Assembly (NCBI RefSeq): GCF_000165675.1
Contig: NZ_AEIZ01000026.1
Coordinates: forward strand, 210,233 to 274,232
Direction: 5' to 3'
Source of the DNA: Leuconostoc fallax KCTC 3537
GTDB lineage: Bacteria; Bacillota; Bacilli; Lactobacillales; Lactobacillaceae
Length of the DNA: 64,000 bases
Below the pieces are notes generated by a model. The model was not told where the DNA came from and did not search any database. It saw only the letters and a program-made list of their open reading frames with translations. This document shows positions 34,327 through 43,487 of this stretch, one piece after another. The translations under genes were made by a program, and so were the position numbers. Position 1 is the first letter of the stretch. Every line of letters begins with the position of its first letter.

Positions 34327-34355
34327 AAAAAGCACTCAACTGAATGAGTGCTTTT
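34327..34355 (-). terminator. intrinsic terminator of the cold-shock gene
   Basis: AAAAGCACTCA pairs with TGAGTGCTTTT (6-nt loop), 24 bp past the csp stop on the reverse strand. Confidence 0.85.
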
Positions 34356-34378
34356 ATTCATTAATGGAAGCCTAAAGC

Positions 34379-34582
34379 TTAGCCCTTAACGATGTTTGTA
34401 GCTTGCAAGCCACGGTCTGAGCTTTCAACTTCGAAAGAAACGCTTTGACCTTCTTCAAGAGTCTTGAAACCGTCACCTTGGATTGCTGAGAAGTGTGCGA
34501 ATACATCTTCACCGTTTTCGCGTGTGATGAATCCGTAACCCTTTTCGCCGTTAAACCACTTTACTGTACCTTGTTCTGACAT
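34379..34582 (-). CDS. cspA: cold-shock protein
   Basis: A 67-residue single-stranded nucleic-acid-binding OB-fold protein acting as RNA chaperone. Typical sequence: [15 protein letters not shown] with RNP1 (KGYGFI), then DVFAHFSAI with RNP2, and ending LQATNIVKG. The ATG at 34582 follows AAAGGAGAATTAGTC. The 5' leader is long (about 115 nt), as usual for cold-shock genes whose mRNA leader acts as a temperature-responsive element. Monocistronic. Confidence 0.97.
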   Translation of the reverse strand: MSEQGTVKWFNGEKGYGFITRENGEDVFAHFSAIQGDGFKTLEEGQSVSFEVESSDRGLQATNIVKG

Positions 34583-34703
34583 GACTAATTCTCCTTTGGT
34601 GTGCTCACCAATGTTATTTTATTTGTAATTAAATTAATTGGTAAATCGAGCGCGTTCAAAGAAAAACGAATCAAAAATATCAAAAACTTATATTACGGTT
34701 ACT

Positions 34704-34731
34704 AGTGTACCATACCTGTTGATATAAGCAA
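34704..34731 (-). promoter_or_regulatory. cold-shock gene promoter and long leader
   Basis: Reverse strand: -35 TTGCTT (34726-34731), 16-bp spacer, -10 TACACT (34704-34709), giving a leader of about 115 nt before the csp start. The match is modest. Confidence 0.45.
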
Positions 34732-34760
34732 GTTAAAAGTACAAAAATTCTTTCTAAATA

Positions 34761-35455
34761 TCAATCATCATACTCAATATGCTGAATATGATGTTGCGCA
34801 TCAATTTTAATAATCACATTTGCTTTTGCTTTTGTTGGCGCGATATATTGTTGCAAATTTTTTAAATTTGTTCTGCGCCATACAGACATAATATGTTCTT
34901 GCCTTTGAGAAAGTGGCATTTGTGTATAAGGATAATACCAACTTTTGGCATCAAAGCGTGCTTTGTCCATAACGGCTAGCGTACGATTCAGATACCACGA
35001 CTCGATGTCAGCAAGTTTAGCATCGACATAAATTGCTAAGTCTAATATGTGATCAGGTAATTGTAAAGCCGTTACACCTTCAATAATTAAAATATCTGGT
35101 TTTTGAATTACCTTTTGAACATCTGGTCGAATATCTGCTAATTCATGAGAGTAATCTGGAATAGTGACTTGTGGCGCATCATCACGAAAATCTTGAATCA
35201 TCTGTGCTAATTTATTCAAATGATAAGTCTTGGGGAATCCTTTTTCATCAAATAATTGATGTTGCTTTAATTCTAAATTAGTCAATAAAAAATCATCCGT
35301 ACTGACCACTTCCACATCAAAATGGCGTTCTTGTAAACTCTCTGATAATCGAGCAGATAATGTACTTTTCCCTACCGCAACAGATCCTGTTAAGCCAATT
35401 ACAAAAAATCTGTTGTCCGCGTTTCAATATAATCTAACAGTTTTTGCCAGTACAT
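34761..35455 (-). pseudogene. short type I pantothenate kinase-like protein, broken by an apparent 1-bp deletion
   Basis: The open frame from 35315 continues upstream after restoring one A to the run at 35403-35408 (six present, seven needed), giving a 231-residue protein starting at ATG 35455. Sequence then reads FVIGLTGSVAVGKSTLS (Walker A of the CoaA/uridine-kinase superfamily), VVSTDDFLL, KGFPKTYHLNKL, DYSHELADI, DILIIEGVTALQ, LAIYVDA and WYLNRTL, closely following bacterial CoaA in order. It lacks the first ~75 residues of the usual 310-residue enzyme. Probable pantothenate kinase, first step of coenzyme A synthesis; a different small kinase is possible. Four bases separate it from the helicase gene. 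Confidence 0.75.
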
Positions 35456-35459
35456 GACG

Positions 35460-37838
35460 TTATCCTCTATATAGGGTGTTTGGTATTGCACTGATTAATG
35501 GTGACAGTGTGCCAGAAGCTAAAATGGTCAAACGATGCATAGCACGACTGGCTACCGTGTATAGCAATTGGCGTTCACTATCGTGACCATACTGCGAACG
35601 GTTAGCTTCCCAGATAACAACCGCATCGAATTCTAATCCCTTGGCAAGATAAGAAGGTACAATAATCGTACCCTCGGCTAATCGTTGATTTTCAGATTGA
35701 ATCAAAGTCACTGGTACTTCTGCGTCCTTTAAGGCAGCATAGAGTGCCTTTGCATCAGCTAACGTTTTGGTGATAATTGCTGTAGTGTCCTGCTGTTCAT
35801 CGTTCTCACGTAATTGCTCTTGTAATTTGACTAACATTTCTGCTTCAGATGTCAAAACGTGAACACTTGGCAATTCACCTTCTCGGTTAAACGCATCAAT
35901 TTGTTTACCATCAACTAAAATTGCCTTGGTAAAATCAGTAATCTGCTGCGTTGAACGATACGTTTGTGTCAGTTGCACCATCTCAACTTTTTCTGAATCA
36001 AAAAGATTTGCGAAATTATTTTGTAGATTCTTAGCATTATCCTTAGTAAAAATCGCCTGATTCAAATCACCAAGTACCGTGAACTTAGCCTTTGGAAAGC
36101 TGAACTTTAGAAAAGCTAATTGAAGCGGCGTATAGTCTTGAATTTCGTCAATAAATAAGAAACGAATATCTCTTTCGCCATGCTTACCCGTCAAGAGATC
36201 ATATAGATACAGATAAAGCGTTGTATCGGCTAACGAAATCTTCCTTTGCTTCAAGTCTTTTGTCACTACTGCCACATGTTCATGCCACTGCTCTTTTGTT
36301 AAATCAAATTCTGATAAGTCTAAATATTCGGGTAACTGTTGCAAAAAGTCAATGAATTGCGCATTAATGTTCAAAAAAGCGCTACGTCTAATTTGACGCA
36401 CGAGTGGTCGTAATGCTCGCACAACAATTTGCTTTGCCAAAAAGCGACGTTCCGCTTTTTCACTAGTAAACTCACGTTCCTTGGCATTAGGCCCTAATTG
36501 CGCACGACGTGTATTAGCCGCAGCATCCTCTCCTTCATCATCACCAAGTCGCACCTGTCCTGTTCCAACTAATTCATCGTATTCTTGTTTACTCAAGTTT
36601 TCGATAGCTAAGTCAACCCAGTCTTTTTTCATTTCACTACTAATACGTCCAGTTAATTGACGCATTAAATGATCACGTGTTGCTTCTAATCGCGGACCAA
36701 GCCCATAATTTTCATTGTATTGATAATAAGTATCGGCAATTTGTTGCTTACTAATGACAACATCCCCTTGGAATACTAAATTACGGAATTTTGTATCTTT
36801 ATGAATCAAATGTTGACTATATTTCAACAATGCTTGATGCATCAGCAAACTACCCTTTAATGCTGTAAACTGTTGATAAGTTTGATTATTATCTTTTTCA
36901 AAACGTTCTTGTAGAGTTTCAACAGTGATCTTAGGCAAACGGCGTGACGTGTATTGATAAAATGTCATCTGTACCATATTTTGTTCGCCCAATTCTGGCA
37001 AGACTTGATCAATGTAATCATTAAAGAGCTGGTTGGGACTAAATAAAACAACTTGTCCGCTCGTTAGCTTGCCCCGATACCGATAAAGTAGATACGCTAC
37101 GCGTTGTAGCACAGCCGCTGTTTTACCTGAACCAGCAGCCCCTTGAACAAATAATAAATCAGATTTCGTATTACGAATAATCTTATTTTGTTCTTTTTGG
37201 ATAGTTGTGACAATTGATTTCATTTTAGTCGATGATTCGCCACTTAAGGCGTTCATCAGCATAGCATCACCGATGGCTTCTTCCGTATCAAAAAGCGTCA
37301 CAATGACACCATCTTCAATTTGGAATTGTCTTTTTAGCGTTACATTTGCTTCTTGTGTGCCATCAGGCGTTAAATATTCAACAGCGCCGATACCACCATC
37401 GTAGTAAATTGATGCCACCGGTGCCCGCCAATCATACACATAAAAATGATCATGACCATCGCTAAAAGAGCCTAAGCCAATGTAGATTGTTTCAGGTTCA
37501 CCGCTATCACTGGCTTTTTCACTAAAATCAATTCGTGCAAAATATGGTTTTTCTAGTTGTTTATCTAATGTCACCAGCCTTCTTTGTGCCAGTGTTTTAG
37601 AATTTTCTCGTTCAGATAGCATTTGCTGTTGCTGACGAATGGACATCGCTGTCTCAACAATACCTGAGTAAGTTTCAGTTTTTAGCCGAACATCTCCCCA
37701 GCTTTTAGCAACTTCATCAATATTTTGATTCGTTCGTTTAATCTCATTAATTGTTTCATCTTTGGCTTTTTGCATTGCAGCCAAAGTGGCATTCAAGTAA
37801 CGTGTCTCTTCTTGTTTCACTGTCTTATCCAAGTTCAT
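35460..37838 (-). CDS. UvrD/REP-like superfamily I helicase (HelD-type)
   Basis: A 792-residue SF1 helicase-like ATPase. The N-terminal 100 residues are coiled-coil and charged; then motif I VQGAAGSGKTAAVLQRVAYLLYR (seen as GAAGSGKTAAVLQRVA), motif II FLFIDEIQDYTPLQLAFL (DEIQD), motif III TVLGDLNQAI, motif IV LTQTYRST, and motif VI-like LLYTVASRAMHRL at the C-terminus. Length and the N-terminal coil resemble HelD (RNA polymerase recycling factor) of Firmicutes. The ATG at 37838 has AGGAG only 2 nt before; the in-frame ATG at 37856 is the alternative and neither ribosome site is good. Confidence 0.85.
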   Translation of the reverse strand: MNLDKTVKQEETRYLNATLAAMQKAKDETINEIKRTNQNIDEVAKSWGDVRLKTETYSGIVETAMSIRQQQQMLSERENSKTLAQRRLVTLDKQLEKPYFARIDFSEKASDSGEPETIYIGLGSFSDGHDHFYVYDWRAPVASIYYDGGIGAVEYLTPDGTQEANVTLKRQFQIEDGVIVTLFDTEEAIGDAMLMNALSGESSTKMKSIVTTIQKEQNKIIRNTKSDLLFVQGAAGSGKTAAVLQRVAYLLYRYRGKLTSGQVVLFSPNQLFNDYIDQVLPELGEQNMVQMTFYQYTSRRLPKITVETLQERFEKDNNQTYQQFTALKGSLLMHQALLKYSQHLIHKDTKFRNLVFQGDVVISKQQIADTYYQYNENYGLGPRLEATRDHLMRQLTGRISSEMKKDWVDLAIENLSKQEYDELVGTGQVRLGDDEGEDAAANTRRAQLGPNAKEREFTSEKAERRFLAKQIVVRALRPLVRQIRRSAFLNINAQFIDFLQQLPEYLDLSEFDLTKEQWHEHVAVVTKDLKQRKISLADTTLYLYLYDLLTGKHGERDIRFLFIDEIQDYTPLQLAFLKFSFPKAKFTVLGDLNQAIFTKDNAKNLQNNFANLFDSEKVEMVQLTQTYRSTQQITDFTKAILVDGKQIDAFNREGELPSVHVLTSEAEMLVKLQEQLRENDEQQDTTAIITKTLADAKALYAALKDAEVPVTLIQSENQRLAEGTIIVPSYLAKGLEFDAVVIWEANRSQYGHDSERQLLYTVASRAMHRLTILASGTLSPLISAIPNTLYRG

Positions 37839-37982
37839 ATCTCCTGGGTGCTTCATCTTCTATATAATACGCAACTTATATGCTTAAATTATGATGTATT
37901 AATTATACGCATATTAATAAAGACTTGCAAAAGATTAATTGTTATCTGATAAAATAGAATTAATATATCAAGGAGAGTTCTC

Positions 37983-38650
37983 ATGTCAAATATCAATATT
38001 TATATGGTCCGTCACGGTGAAACTTATTTTAATTTCTTGCACCGCTTTCAAGGTTGGTCAGATGCCCCGCTAACAAAAAAGGTATTGGCCATGGCTTAAA
38101 TGCAGGTGAACGATTGGCAAATGTCCATTTCGATGCTGCCTACTCATCTGACTTGACACGGGCTATCCATACTGCACAATATGTCTTATCTAACAATCAA
38201 AGCGATTCACCGCTGACACCGAGCTTACTGCCCGATTTCCGTGAGCAATTCTTTGGCTCATTTGAAGGTGTGATTACAACATCAGTCATGCAAAATCTAG
38301 GCGCTATTAAGCATGAAGATTTTGCCAATTTTTCTGAACTGGTCACACAATACGGTATGCCTGATGCCATGAACACTGTTAAAGCAGCCGATCCTTTCAA
38401 TTTTGCAGAGGATAATACTGAATTTTGGCAACGTATTGATCATGGTTTTGATACTTTACGTCAGCAGCACCAAGCTGGTCAAAACATTTTGTTAGTTTCT
38501 CATGGTACGGCTATTCGCGCCATTACTGAAAAATATACACAAAATAATTATGCACAGGAAAGTGTTAAAAATGGTGCTGTGACACGTTTAACTCTGTCAC
38601 CAAATCAAGTGGATGTCGTTAGCTACAACGATGATCAAACGATATTCTAA
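37983..38650 (+). pseudogene. histidine phosphatase (phosphoglycerate mutase) family protein, apparent 1-bp deletion
   Basis: ATG 37983 opens MSNINIYMVRHGETYF with the catalytic RHG motif. The frame hits a stop after 38 codons unless one A is added to the run at 38075-38080 (six present, seven needed); the continuation then gives DAPLTKKGIGHGLNAGER, the DFREQFFGSFEG segment and LLVSHGTAIRAI with the second catalytic His, in all 222 residues. Such proteins are broad phosphatases or phosphoglycerate mutases; the substrate is unknown. Probably intact in the organism. AAGGAGAG precedes the ATG. Confidence 0.8.
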
Positions 38651-38697
38651 AAGTTACAATATGTGAACTGTCGTCACGATAACTGAAGGCAAATTTT

Positions 38698-38790
38698 ATG
38701 ATAAATAAATGTCTGCAAGATTGGATGACGTCTTTTAAACGATTTTTCTCCAACCTTGCATCATTGATTGGAGTTTTTTATGGAAAATAA
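38698..38790 (+). CDS. 30-codon leader ORF overlapping the hflX start
   Basis: ATG 38698 (AAGG 8 nt upstream) reads 30 codons (MINKCLQDWMTSFKRFF and on) to a TAA that overlaps the hflX ATG by 11 bases in another frame. Nearby, TGCAAG-A-TTGGA (38713-38724) can pair with TCCAA-C-CTTGCA (38749-38760). It may be a leader peptide coupled to hflX, or chance. No homology known to me. Confidence 0.4.
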   Translation: MINKCLQDWMTSFKRFFSNLASLIGVFYGK

Positions 38791-40059
38791 ACGTCGTCGC
38801 GTTTTTTGGTTGGCCTAGCTAATCAAAAAGATAATATTGAATATGAATTAGAGGAACTGGCTAACCTAGCCGAAGCCAATCATTTAGAACCGGTTGAATC
38901 CTTCACACAAATGTTAGAGCGTCCTAACCCAGCAACTTATTTTGGTAAAGGTAAAGTTGCCGAACTGGCTGATCATGCCAAAACTTATGATGTTGACATG
39001 ATTATTGCTAATGACGAGTTAACACCTTCTCAAATTCGCAATCTTGAACAAGAAACTGGTACAACAGTTGTCGACCGGACGGGCTTAATTTTAGATATTT
39101 TTGCGCAACGTGCTCAAACTAAAAATGCAAAGTTACAAGTTCAACTTGCCCGTCTACAATATCAGCTACCACGTCTAAGAACCAGTATGTCCATTACCTT
39201 AGATCAACAAACAGGTGCTGGTGGCGGTGGCTTCACCTCGCGTGGTGCTGGGGAAACCAAACTTGAGCAATCTAGAAGACGTATCACCAAGCAGATGGTT
39301 CATATTCGTCAAGAATTAGCTGATATCGAAAAAAGTGAAGGTACGCGTTCCGCACAACGTCAACATAATCAGTTGCCCAATGTTGCGCTGGTTGGTTATA
39401 CAAACGCCGGAAAATCTACCATTATGAACCAACTACTGCACCGTTTTGGTGTTGGTGCAACATCAGGTACGACAAAACAAGTTTTTGAAAAAGATATGTT
39501 GTTTGCCACGCTAAATACAACAGTACGGCAATTGACATTACCAGATAAACATCAATTCTTACTCAGTGATACTGTCGGGTTCGTTTCTAAGTTACCGCAT
39601 AATTTGATTGAAGCCTTTAAATCAACATTATCTGAAGCGGCAAACGCAGACTTATTACTCAACATTGTTGATATTTCTGATGAAAATTATCAGGACATGA
39701 TTCACACGACACAAGAAACGTTAGCGCAAATTGGTGTTTCTGGGCGACCAATGATTACTGTTTTCAACAAAGCTGATAAAGCGGGCCTACCTTTTCCAGA
39801 AATAACTGGGGATAACACGATTACAATCTCTGCTTTAGACACAACATCGCAAGATGTATTAATTGATCTTATTAAAAAGCATATCTTCAAAAATGATGTT
39901 GTTGTTAAATTGCATATTCCTTTTACCCAAGGCAATATCCAAGCAAAATTAGCAGCCAATCATACCTTTATTAGTGAAAACTTTGATGAATCAGGTACGA
40001 TTATAGAAGTGACTTTATCTCCAGACGAAGCTCATTTGTATGCGCCATTTATTATTTAA
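38780..40059 (+). CDS. hflX: ribosome-splitting GTPase HflX, apparent 1-bp deletion near the start
   Basis: HflX binds the 50S subunit and splits stalled or stress-inactivated ribosomes. The true start is ATG 38780 (TGGAG six nt before) giving MENKRRRVFLVGLANQ if one T is added to the run at 38802-38807 (six present, seven needed); the uninterrupted frame begins at 38806. Later: NPATYFGKGKV, the glycine-rich GAGGGGFTSRGAGETKLE, and a GTPase domain with G1 GYTNAGKSTI, G3 DTVGF, G4 NKAD. Total 426 residues as expected. The C-terminal lobe ends with LSPDEAHLY. A 30-codon ORF overlaps the start. Confidence 0.93.
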
Positions 40060-40090
40060 GTAACCTATATTATTAAAAAACTGAAACAAT

Positions 40091-40122
40091 AAAAAAGCAC
40101 ACCACAATGTGGTGTGCTCTTT
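40091..40122. terminator. bidirectional intrinsic terminator
   Basis: GCACACCA pairs with TGGTGTGC (5-nt loop) flanked by A and T runs, between hflX (+) and the tRNA genes (-). Confidence 0.88.
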
Positions 40123-40124
40123 TA

Positions 40125-40196
40125 TTGCCCCTGCTGGATTCGAACCAGCGCATAGCGGTACCAAAAACCACTGCCTTACCACTTGGCCAAGGGGCA
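40125..40196 (-). tRNA. tRNA-Gln (anticodon UUG)
   Basis: The reverse strand folds into a complete cloverleaf: acceptor TGCCCCT/AGGGGCA, D-arm GCC/GGC, anticodon stem GTGGT/ACCGC with loop TTTTGGT (anticodon TTG, for Gln), T-arm GCTGG-TTCGAAT-CCAGC, discriminator A. CCA is not encoded. Length 72 nt. Confidence 0.95.
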
Positions 40197-40224
40197 ATAA
40201 TGATATTTTACAATATCATTTATA

Positions 40225-40307
40225 TGGGAGCGGTAGGATTCGAACCTACGAACCCGAAGGAACGGATTTACAGTCCGTCGCGTTTAGCCAGACTTCGCTA
40301 CACTCCC
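40225..40307 (-). tRNA. tRNA-Tyr (anticodon GUA)
   Basis: Reverse-strand cloverleaf: acceptor GGGAGTG/CGCTCCC, anticodon stem ACGGA/TCCGT with loop CTGTAAA (GTA), a long variable arm as in class II tRNAs, and T-arm GTAGG-TTCGAAT-CCTAC. Discriminator A; CCA not encoded. 83 nt. GUA-anticodon tRNA is a Tgt substrate, and tgt is also in this window. Confidence 0.96.
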
Positions 40308-40379
40308 ATGTCGTCTCAAACAACTCTTATACTATACCAAATTATAGCGTTTAAGACAACAGTTTTTATATTTTTTATA

Positions 40380-40400
40380 AAAAAAGGCCCTAAGGCCTCT
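40380..40400 (-). terminator. intrinsic terminator after ezrA
   Basis: AGGCC pairs with GGCCT over a 3-4 nt loop followed by seven T on the reverse strand, 3 bp past the ezrA stop. Confidence 0.75.
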
Positions 40401-40402
40401 GT

Positions 40403-42115
40403 TTAACTGCTTGCTTTTTTACGCTTCATGTATGCATCAATAATTTTTTCATAAACGCCTGGTTCAACACTATTCAATGCATCACCTAAAATATCCATAG
40501 CTTTTTGATAATTATAGTCTCGTTCATAAAACATTCTTGCTTGCTCACTAGCTGCTGCCACCCGCTCGCTTTGTGTCCGATAACGATTGGCATATTGTAA
40601 CAGTTGTTCAGACAAACTTGCTTGATCTACCAAGGTATCTGTTTTTTCTTTAAGTGTATCAATATCTGATGACACAATATTTAATTGGCGTTGTACGTCA
40701 TCCATATCAATTAAGTTTGCGCCTAACGCTTTAGCTAACCGCTCTAATTCGTTGCTAACAGCAAAGAAATATTCTAAATAAGGGGCTGGTAATCCGGGTA
40801 AATTCAGGCGTTCAACACGATGCTTAATTTCCTCAATATCTTGCTGATAATTACCACCAAATTGACTAGCTGAACGACGTGCTTTTTCTAAACCACTAAT
40901 CTTATCCCAAATGTCACGTTGTTGCTTCTCAATTTCTTCAAATTGTTCTAAAATATTTTCCTGCTGCGCTCTAACTTCACTGTAGGATATTTCTTTTTCT
41001 TCTAACAAATCATCCGTATGATTGACTTGATTTTCTAACTCGTTAATCTTTTCTAGGAAAGTACGACGCATCTCAAATTCTTTATGATTGAATTGGAAGA
41101 CTTGCCCCAAAACATCTAATTGGGTGCTTAATACCTTGTTTTGCTCACGCAAGCGTAAAAGATAAGAAGATAATTTATCAGCATTCACCAAAACCTGACG
41201 ATGTGCCGCAATTTCATTATCCATAACGTCATAAAGCGCTTCAATACGTCGCTCAATATAGCCGTTTTGTTCACTAACTTCTTTTAACTTCAAATCAGCC
41301 AACAATGATAATACTTGTTGACGTTGCGCATCAATAGCACCAAGTTCTGCATCAACACTATCATTTGGGAACACATAACCCTGCTCTAATAGTTCAGCAT
41401 GTCCACGAGAAAGCTCATTCAATTGATCAACATATTTTACATTAAGCTTATCAAACAGTGTTGGTGTATCACGCATCATTTTTTCCATCTGCGTTGTTTC
41501 CATGCCAAGCTGTTCGTAAATATCACTCGCAGCAGCATGATCACCATCATCTGTTAAACGTGTAAATTCATCATAATCTTTTTCTAGTTGATCTAGGAAT
41601 TTATTTAATGCTGGATTAGCTGGTCCAAACTTAAAGTTTTCTGCTAATAATCTTTTCCGTAAGTCATCATACTTCTTCTTTAAATCATTCACTGCCTCAC
41701 GATGCGCTTCATCGAGACGCTTCAATTCATTAAGACCCGCACGCACTTCTTTAATAGAAGCTTCTGTATCAGTAACCATTGTTTGCAAGCGCGCTAATTC
41801 TTGACGTGTCTTCAAAAAATTGATACCACGTGTTTCAAATAAAACTAAATTGGCCTGCTGGTCAATTTTCAAAAACTTATTATTCTGCACGTCATTATAT
41901 TGATTTTCTAATGATTGATACTGCTTTAAAGATTCACCAGTTAGTGAGAGCTTTCTGCCCGCCATTAACTCGTCTCGAACTTTTAAAGATTTGAGTTGTT
42001 CTTTTTTCTCTTTTAATTCATTAACCTTTTGCACCGTAACGCGTTGCAAAACAAATATCGTAATGTATGCAATCGCTACAATTGCGAGAACAATGAATAG
42101 TATTACAAGTTCCAT
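40403..42115 (-). CDS. ezrA: septation ring formation regulator EzrA
   Basis: EzrA is a membrane-anchored spectrin-like protein that limits FtsZ ring formation to mid-cell in Firmicutes and links division to wall synthesis. The 570-residue product has one N-terminal membrane helix (LVILFIVLAIVAIAYITIFVL, given as VILFIVLAIVAIAYITIF, residues 3-20) and then about 500 residues of near-continuous coiled coil rich in Leu, Glu, Gln and Lys, as expected. No other domain. Length and topology fit. It stands alone on the reverse strand, divergent from rpsD. Confidence 0.95.
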   Translation of the reverse strand: MELVILFIVLAIVAIAYITIFVLQRVTVQKVNELKEKKEQLKSLKVRDELMAGRKLSLTGESLKQYQSLENQYNDVQNNKFLKIDQQANLVLFETRGINFLKTRQELARLQTMVTDTEASIKEVRAGLNELKRLDEAHREAVNDLKKKYDDLRKRLLAENFKFGPANPALNKFLDQLEKDYDEFTRLTDDGDHAAASDIYEQLGMETTQMEKMMRDTPTLFDKLNVKYVDQLNELSRGHAELLEQGYVFPNDSVDAELGAIDAQRQQVLSLLADLKLKEVSEQNGYIERRIEALYDVMDNEIAAHRQVLVNADKLSSYLLRLREQNKVLSTQLDVLGQVFQFNHKEFEMRRTFLEKINELENQVNHTDDLLEEKEISYSEVRAQQENILEQFEEIEKQQRDIWDKISGLEKARRSASQFGGNYQQDIEEIKHRVERLNLPGLPAPYLEYFFAVSNELERLAKALGANLIDMDDVQRQLNIVSSDIDTLKEKTDTLVDQASLSEQLLQYANRYRTQSERVAAASEQARMFYERDYNYQKAMDILGDALNSVEPGVYEKIIDAYMKRKKASS

Positions 42116-42223
42116 AAGTTTAATTTCCGACCTTTTAAGTATTCACTAATTATTTTAACACGCCAACGGTAGCATTCATTTAATATTTACTAAACTTAAA
42201 GCGCTTAGTCTTTTCTTAATAAC

Positions 42224-42252
42224 TTGCCAATCATTTATAAGTTTGATATGAT
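42224..42252 (+). promoter_or_regulatory. rpsD promoter and about 155-nt leader
   Basis: -35 TTGCCA (42224-42229), 17-bp spacer, -10 TATGAT (42247-42252). The leader to the ATG at 42415 has several small hairpins (for example AGCG..CGCT at 42287-42303) and may hold an S4-binding site as in other Firmicutes; that is inference. The 42116-42223 stretch shows only the likely ezrA promoter. Confidence 0.75.
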
Positions 42253-42414
42253 TAATAAGTTGTTATTGAGTAGCAGTAAATAAAGAAGCGCGTCAACAAC
42301 GCTCCAACTCGTTAGTAAGGCCAAGCTACAGGTTCTGAGAAACGTCAAGTTTAGCGTTGCACGCATCTGGTATTTACCCTTCAAAACGACAAAAATATTT
42401 TGGAGGACATATAT

Positions 42415-43026
42415 ATGTCACGTTATACAGGTCCAAAGTGGCGCCTTTCTCGTCGCTTAGGTGTTTCATTGTCTGGTACTGGTAAAGAATTATCACGTCG
42501 TGCTTACGCACCTGGTGATCACGGTGCCGGCCGTCGTTCAAAGCTTTCTGAATATGGTGTTCAATTACGTGAAAAGCAAAAGTTGCGTTTCACTTATGGT
42601 TTGACAGAACGTCAATTCCACGCCTTGTTTAACAAAGCTGGTAGTATCCGTAAGGGTACTCACGGTACTAACTTCATGATCTTGTTGGAACAACGTTTGG
42701 ATTCATTAGTTTTCCGTTTAGGTTTTGCAACTTCACGCGCACAAGCACGTCAGTTGGTTAACCACGGTCACATTCTAGTTGATGGCAAGCGCGTTGATAT
42801 TCCTTCATATCATGTTGTTCCTGGTCAAGAGATTTCAGTTCGTGATAAGTCAAAGAACATTGTACCTATCCAATCTGCAATCGAAGCTGTTGTATCACGT
42901 CCACAATTCGTATCATTTGATGCCGATAAGTTGACTGGTTCATTAGTTCGTTTGCCAGAACGTGAAGAATTAGATGCTGACATTAACGAAGCATTGATTG
43001 TTGAATACTACAACCGTTTGGGTTAA
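42415..43026 (+). CDS. rpsD: 30S ribosomal protein S4
   Basis: Primary 16S rRNA-binding protein that nucleates 30S assembly. Start ATG 42415 ([18 protein letters not shown]) follows TTTGGAGGACATAT; a TTG at 42400 opens the same frame but is inside the ribosome site. The sequence is the cysteine-free form (no zinc motif), with [13 protein letters not shown], and the S4 RNA-binding domain [20 protein letters not shown], ending at 203 residues, the usual size. Single-gene unit with own promoter and a terminator. In Bacillus it represses its own mRNA. Confidence 0.98.
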   Translation: MSRYTGPKWRLSRRLGVSLSGTGKELSRRAYAPGDHGAGRRSKLSEYGVQLREKQKLRFTYGLTERQFHALFNKAGSIRKGTHGTNFMILLEQRLDSLVFRLGFATSRAQARQLVNHGHILVDGKRVDIPSYHVVPGQEISVRDKSKNIVPIQSAIEAVVSRPQFVSFDADKLTGSLVRLPEREELDADINEALIVEYYNRLG

Positions 43027-43039
43027 TTCTTCATTAATC

Positions 43040-43065
43040 AAAAACTCGCCTTGTGCGAGTTTTTT
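43040..43065 (+). terminator. intrinsic terminator of rpsD
   Basis: AAAACTCGC pairs with GCGAGTTTT and is followed by T. Confidence 0.9.
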
Positions 43066-43111
43066 ATATACTGCGGTATAATAGATTAAACTTATTTTTA
43101 TAGGAGTAGTT

Positions 43112-43486
43112 ATGGACATTAATGATCGCCTACAACAATCCCAGAAAACCACTGGTACACCTAAACTTAATCCCGATGAACAGAATCGATACTTAGGAAC
43201 ATTTAGAGAGCGAGTGCTCATTGCAATAAAAGCCTCTCAAATTGCTGATACACATGTCCAAAATGAATTCTTAAATTATCTCAAGAATCATAGTGATGGC
43301 AAAGTTTTGATTAATCAAAACTTAGCACAGAGCTCTTTTACAACATTTGTTAAGCAAGCCACCGCCACCCATCATCCTTTTACATTATTATCAGATCATC
43401 CTACTGCAACGCAACATGATGATGCCATTGCTGTTCTATTGGCATCAGATCATGCTGTTAATATTGATAATATCTACATTTCATAA
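43112..43486 (+). CDS. DUF1694 (YueI) family protein
   Basis: A 124-residue cytosolic protein of the DUF1694/YueI family, function unknown; Firmicute members share the N-terminal NRYLGTFRERVLIAI segment and a C-terminal IAVLLASDHAVN, both present. Pattern fits an alpha/beta fold. ATG 43112 follows TAGGAGTAGTT. It sits one base before rarA, so the two are co-transcribed and probably translationally linked. Confidence 0.8.
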   Translation: MDINDRLQQSQKTTGTPKLNPDEQNRYLGTFRERVLIAIKASQIADTHVQNEFLNYLKNHSDGKVLINQNLAQSSFTTFVKQATATHHPFTLLSDHPTATQHDDAIAVLLASDHAVNIDNIYIS

Positions 43487-43487
43487 T

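Noticed and set aside
40107..40406. Open frames across the two tRNA genes
   Set aside because: They cover perfect tRNA cloverleaves and a terminator; coding is not plausible.
43347..43487. N-terminal extension of rarA
   Set aside because: It overlaps the DUF1694 gene out of frame and RarA starts cleanly at 43488.
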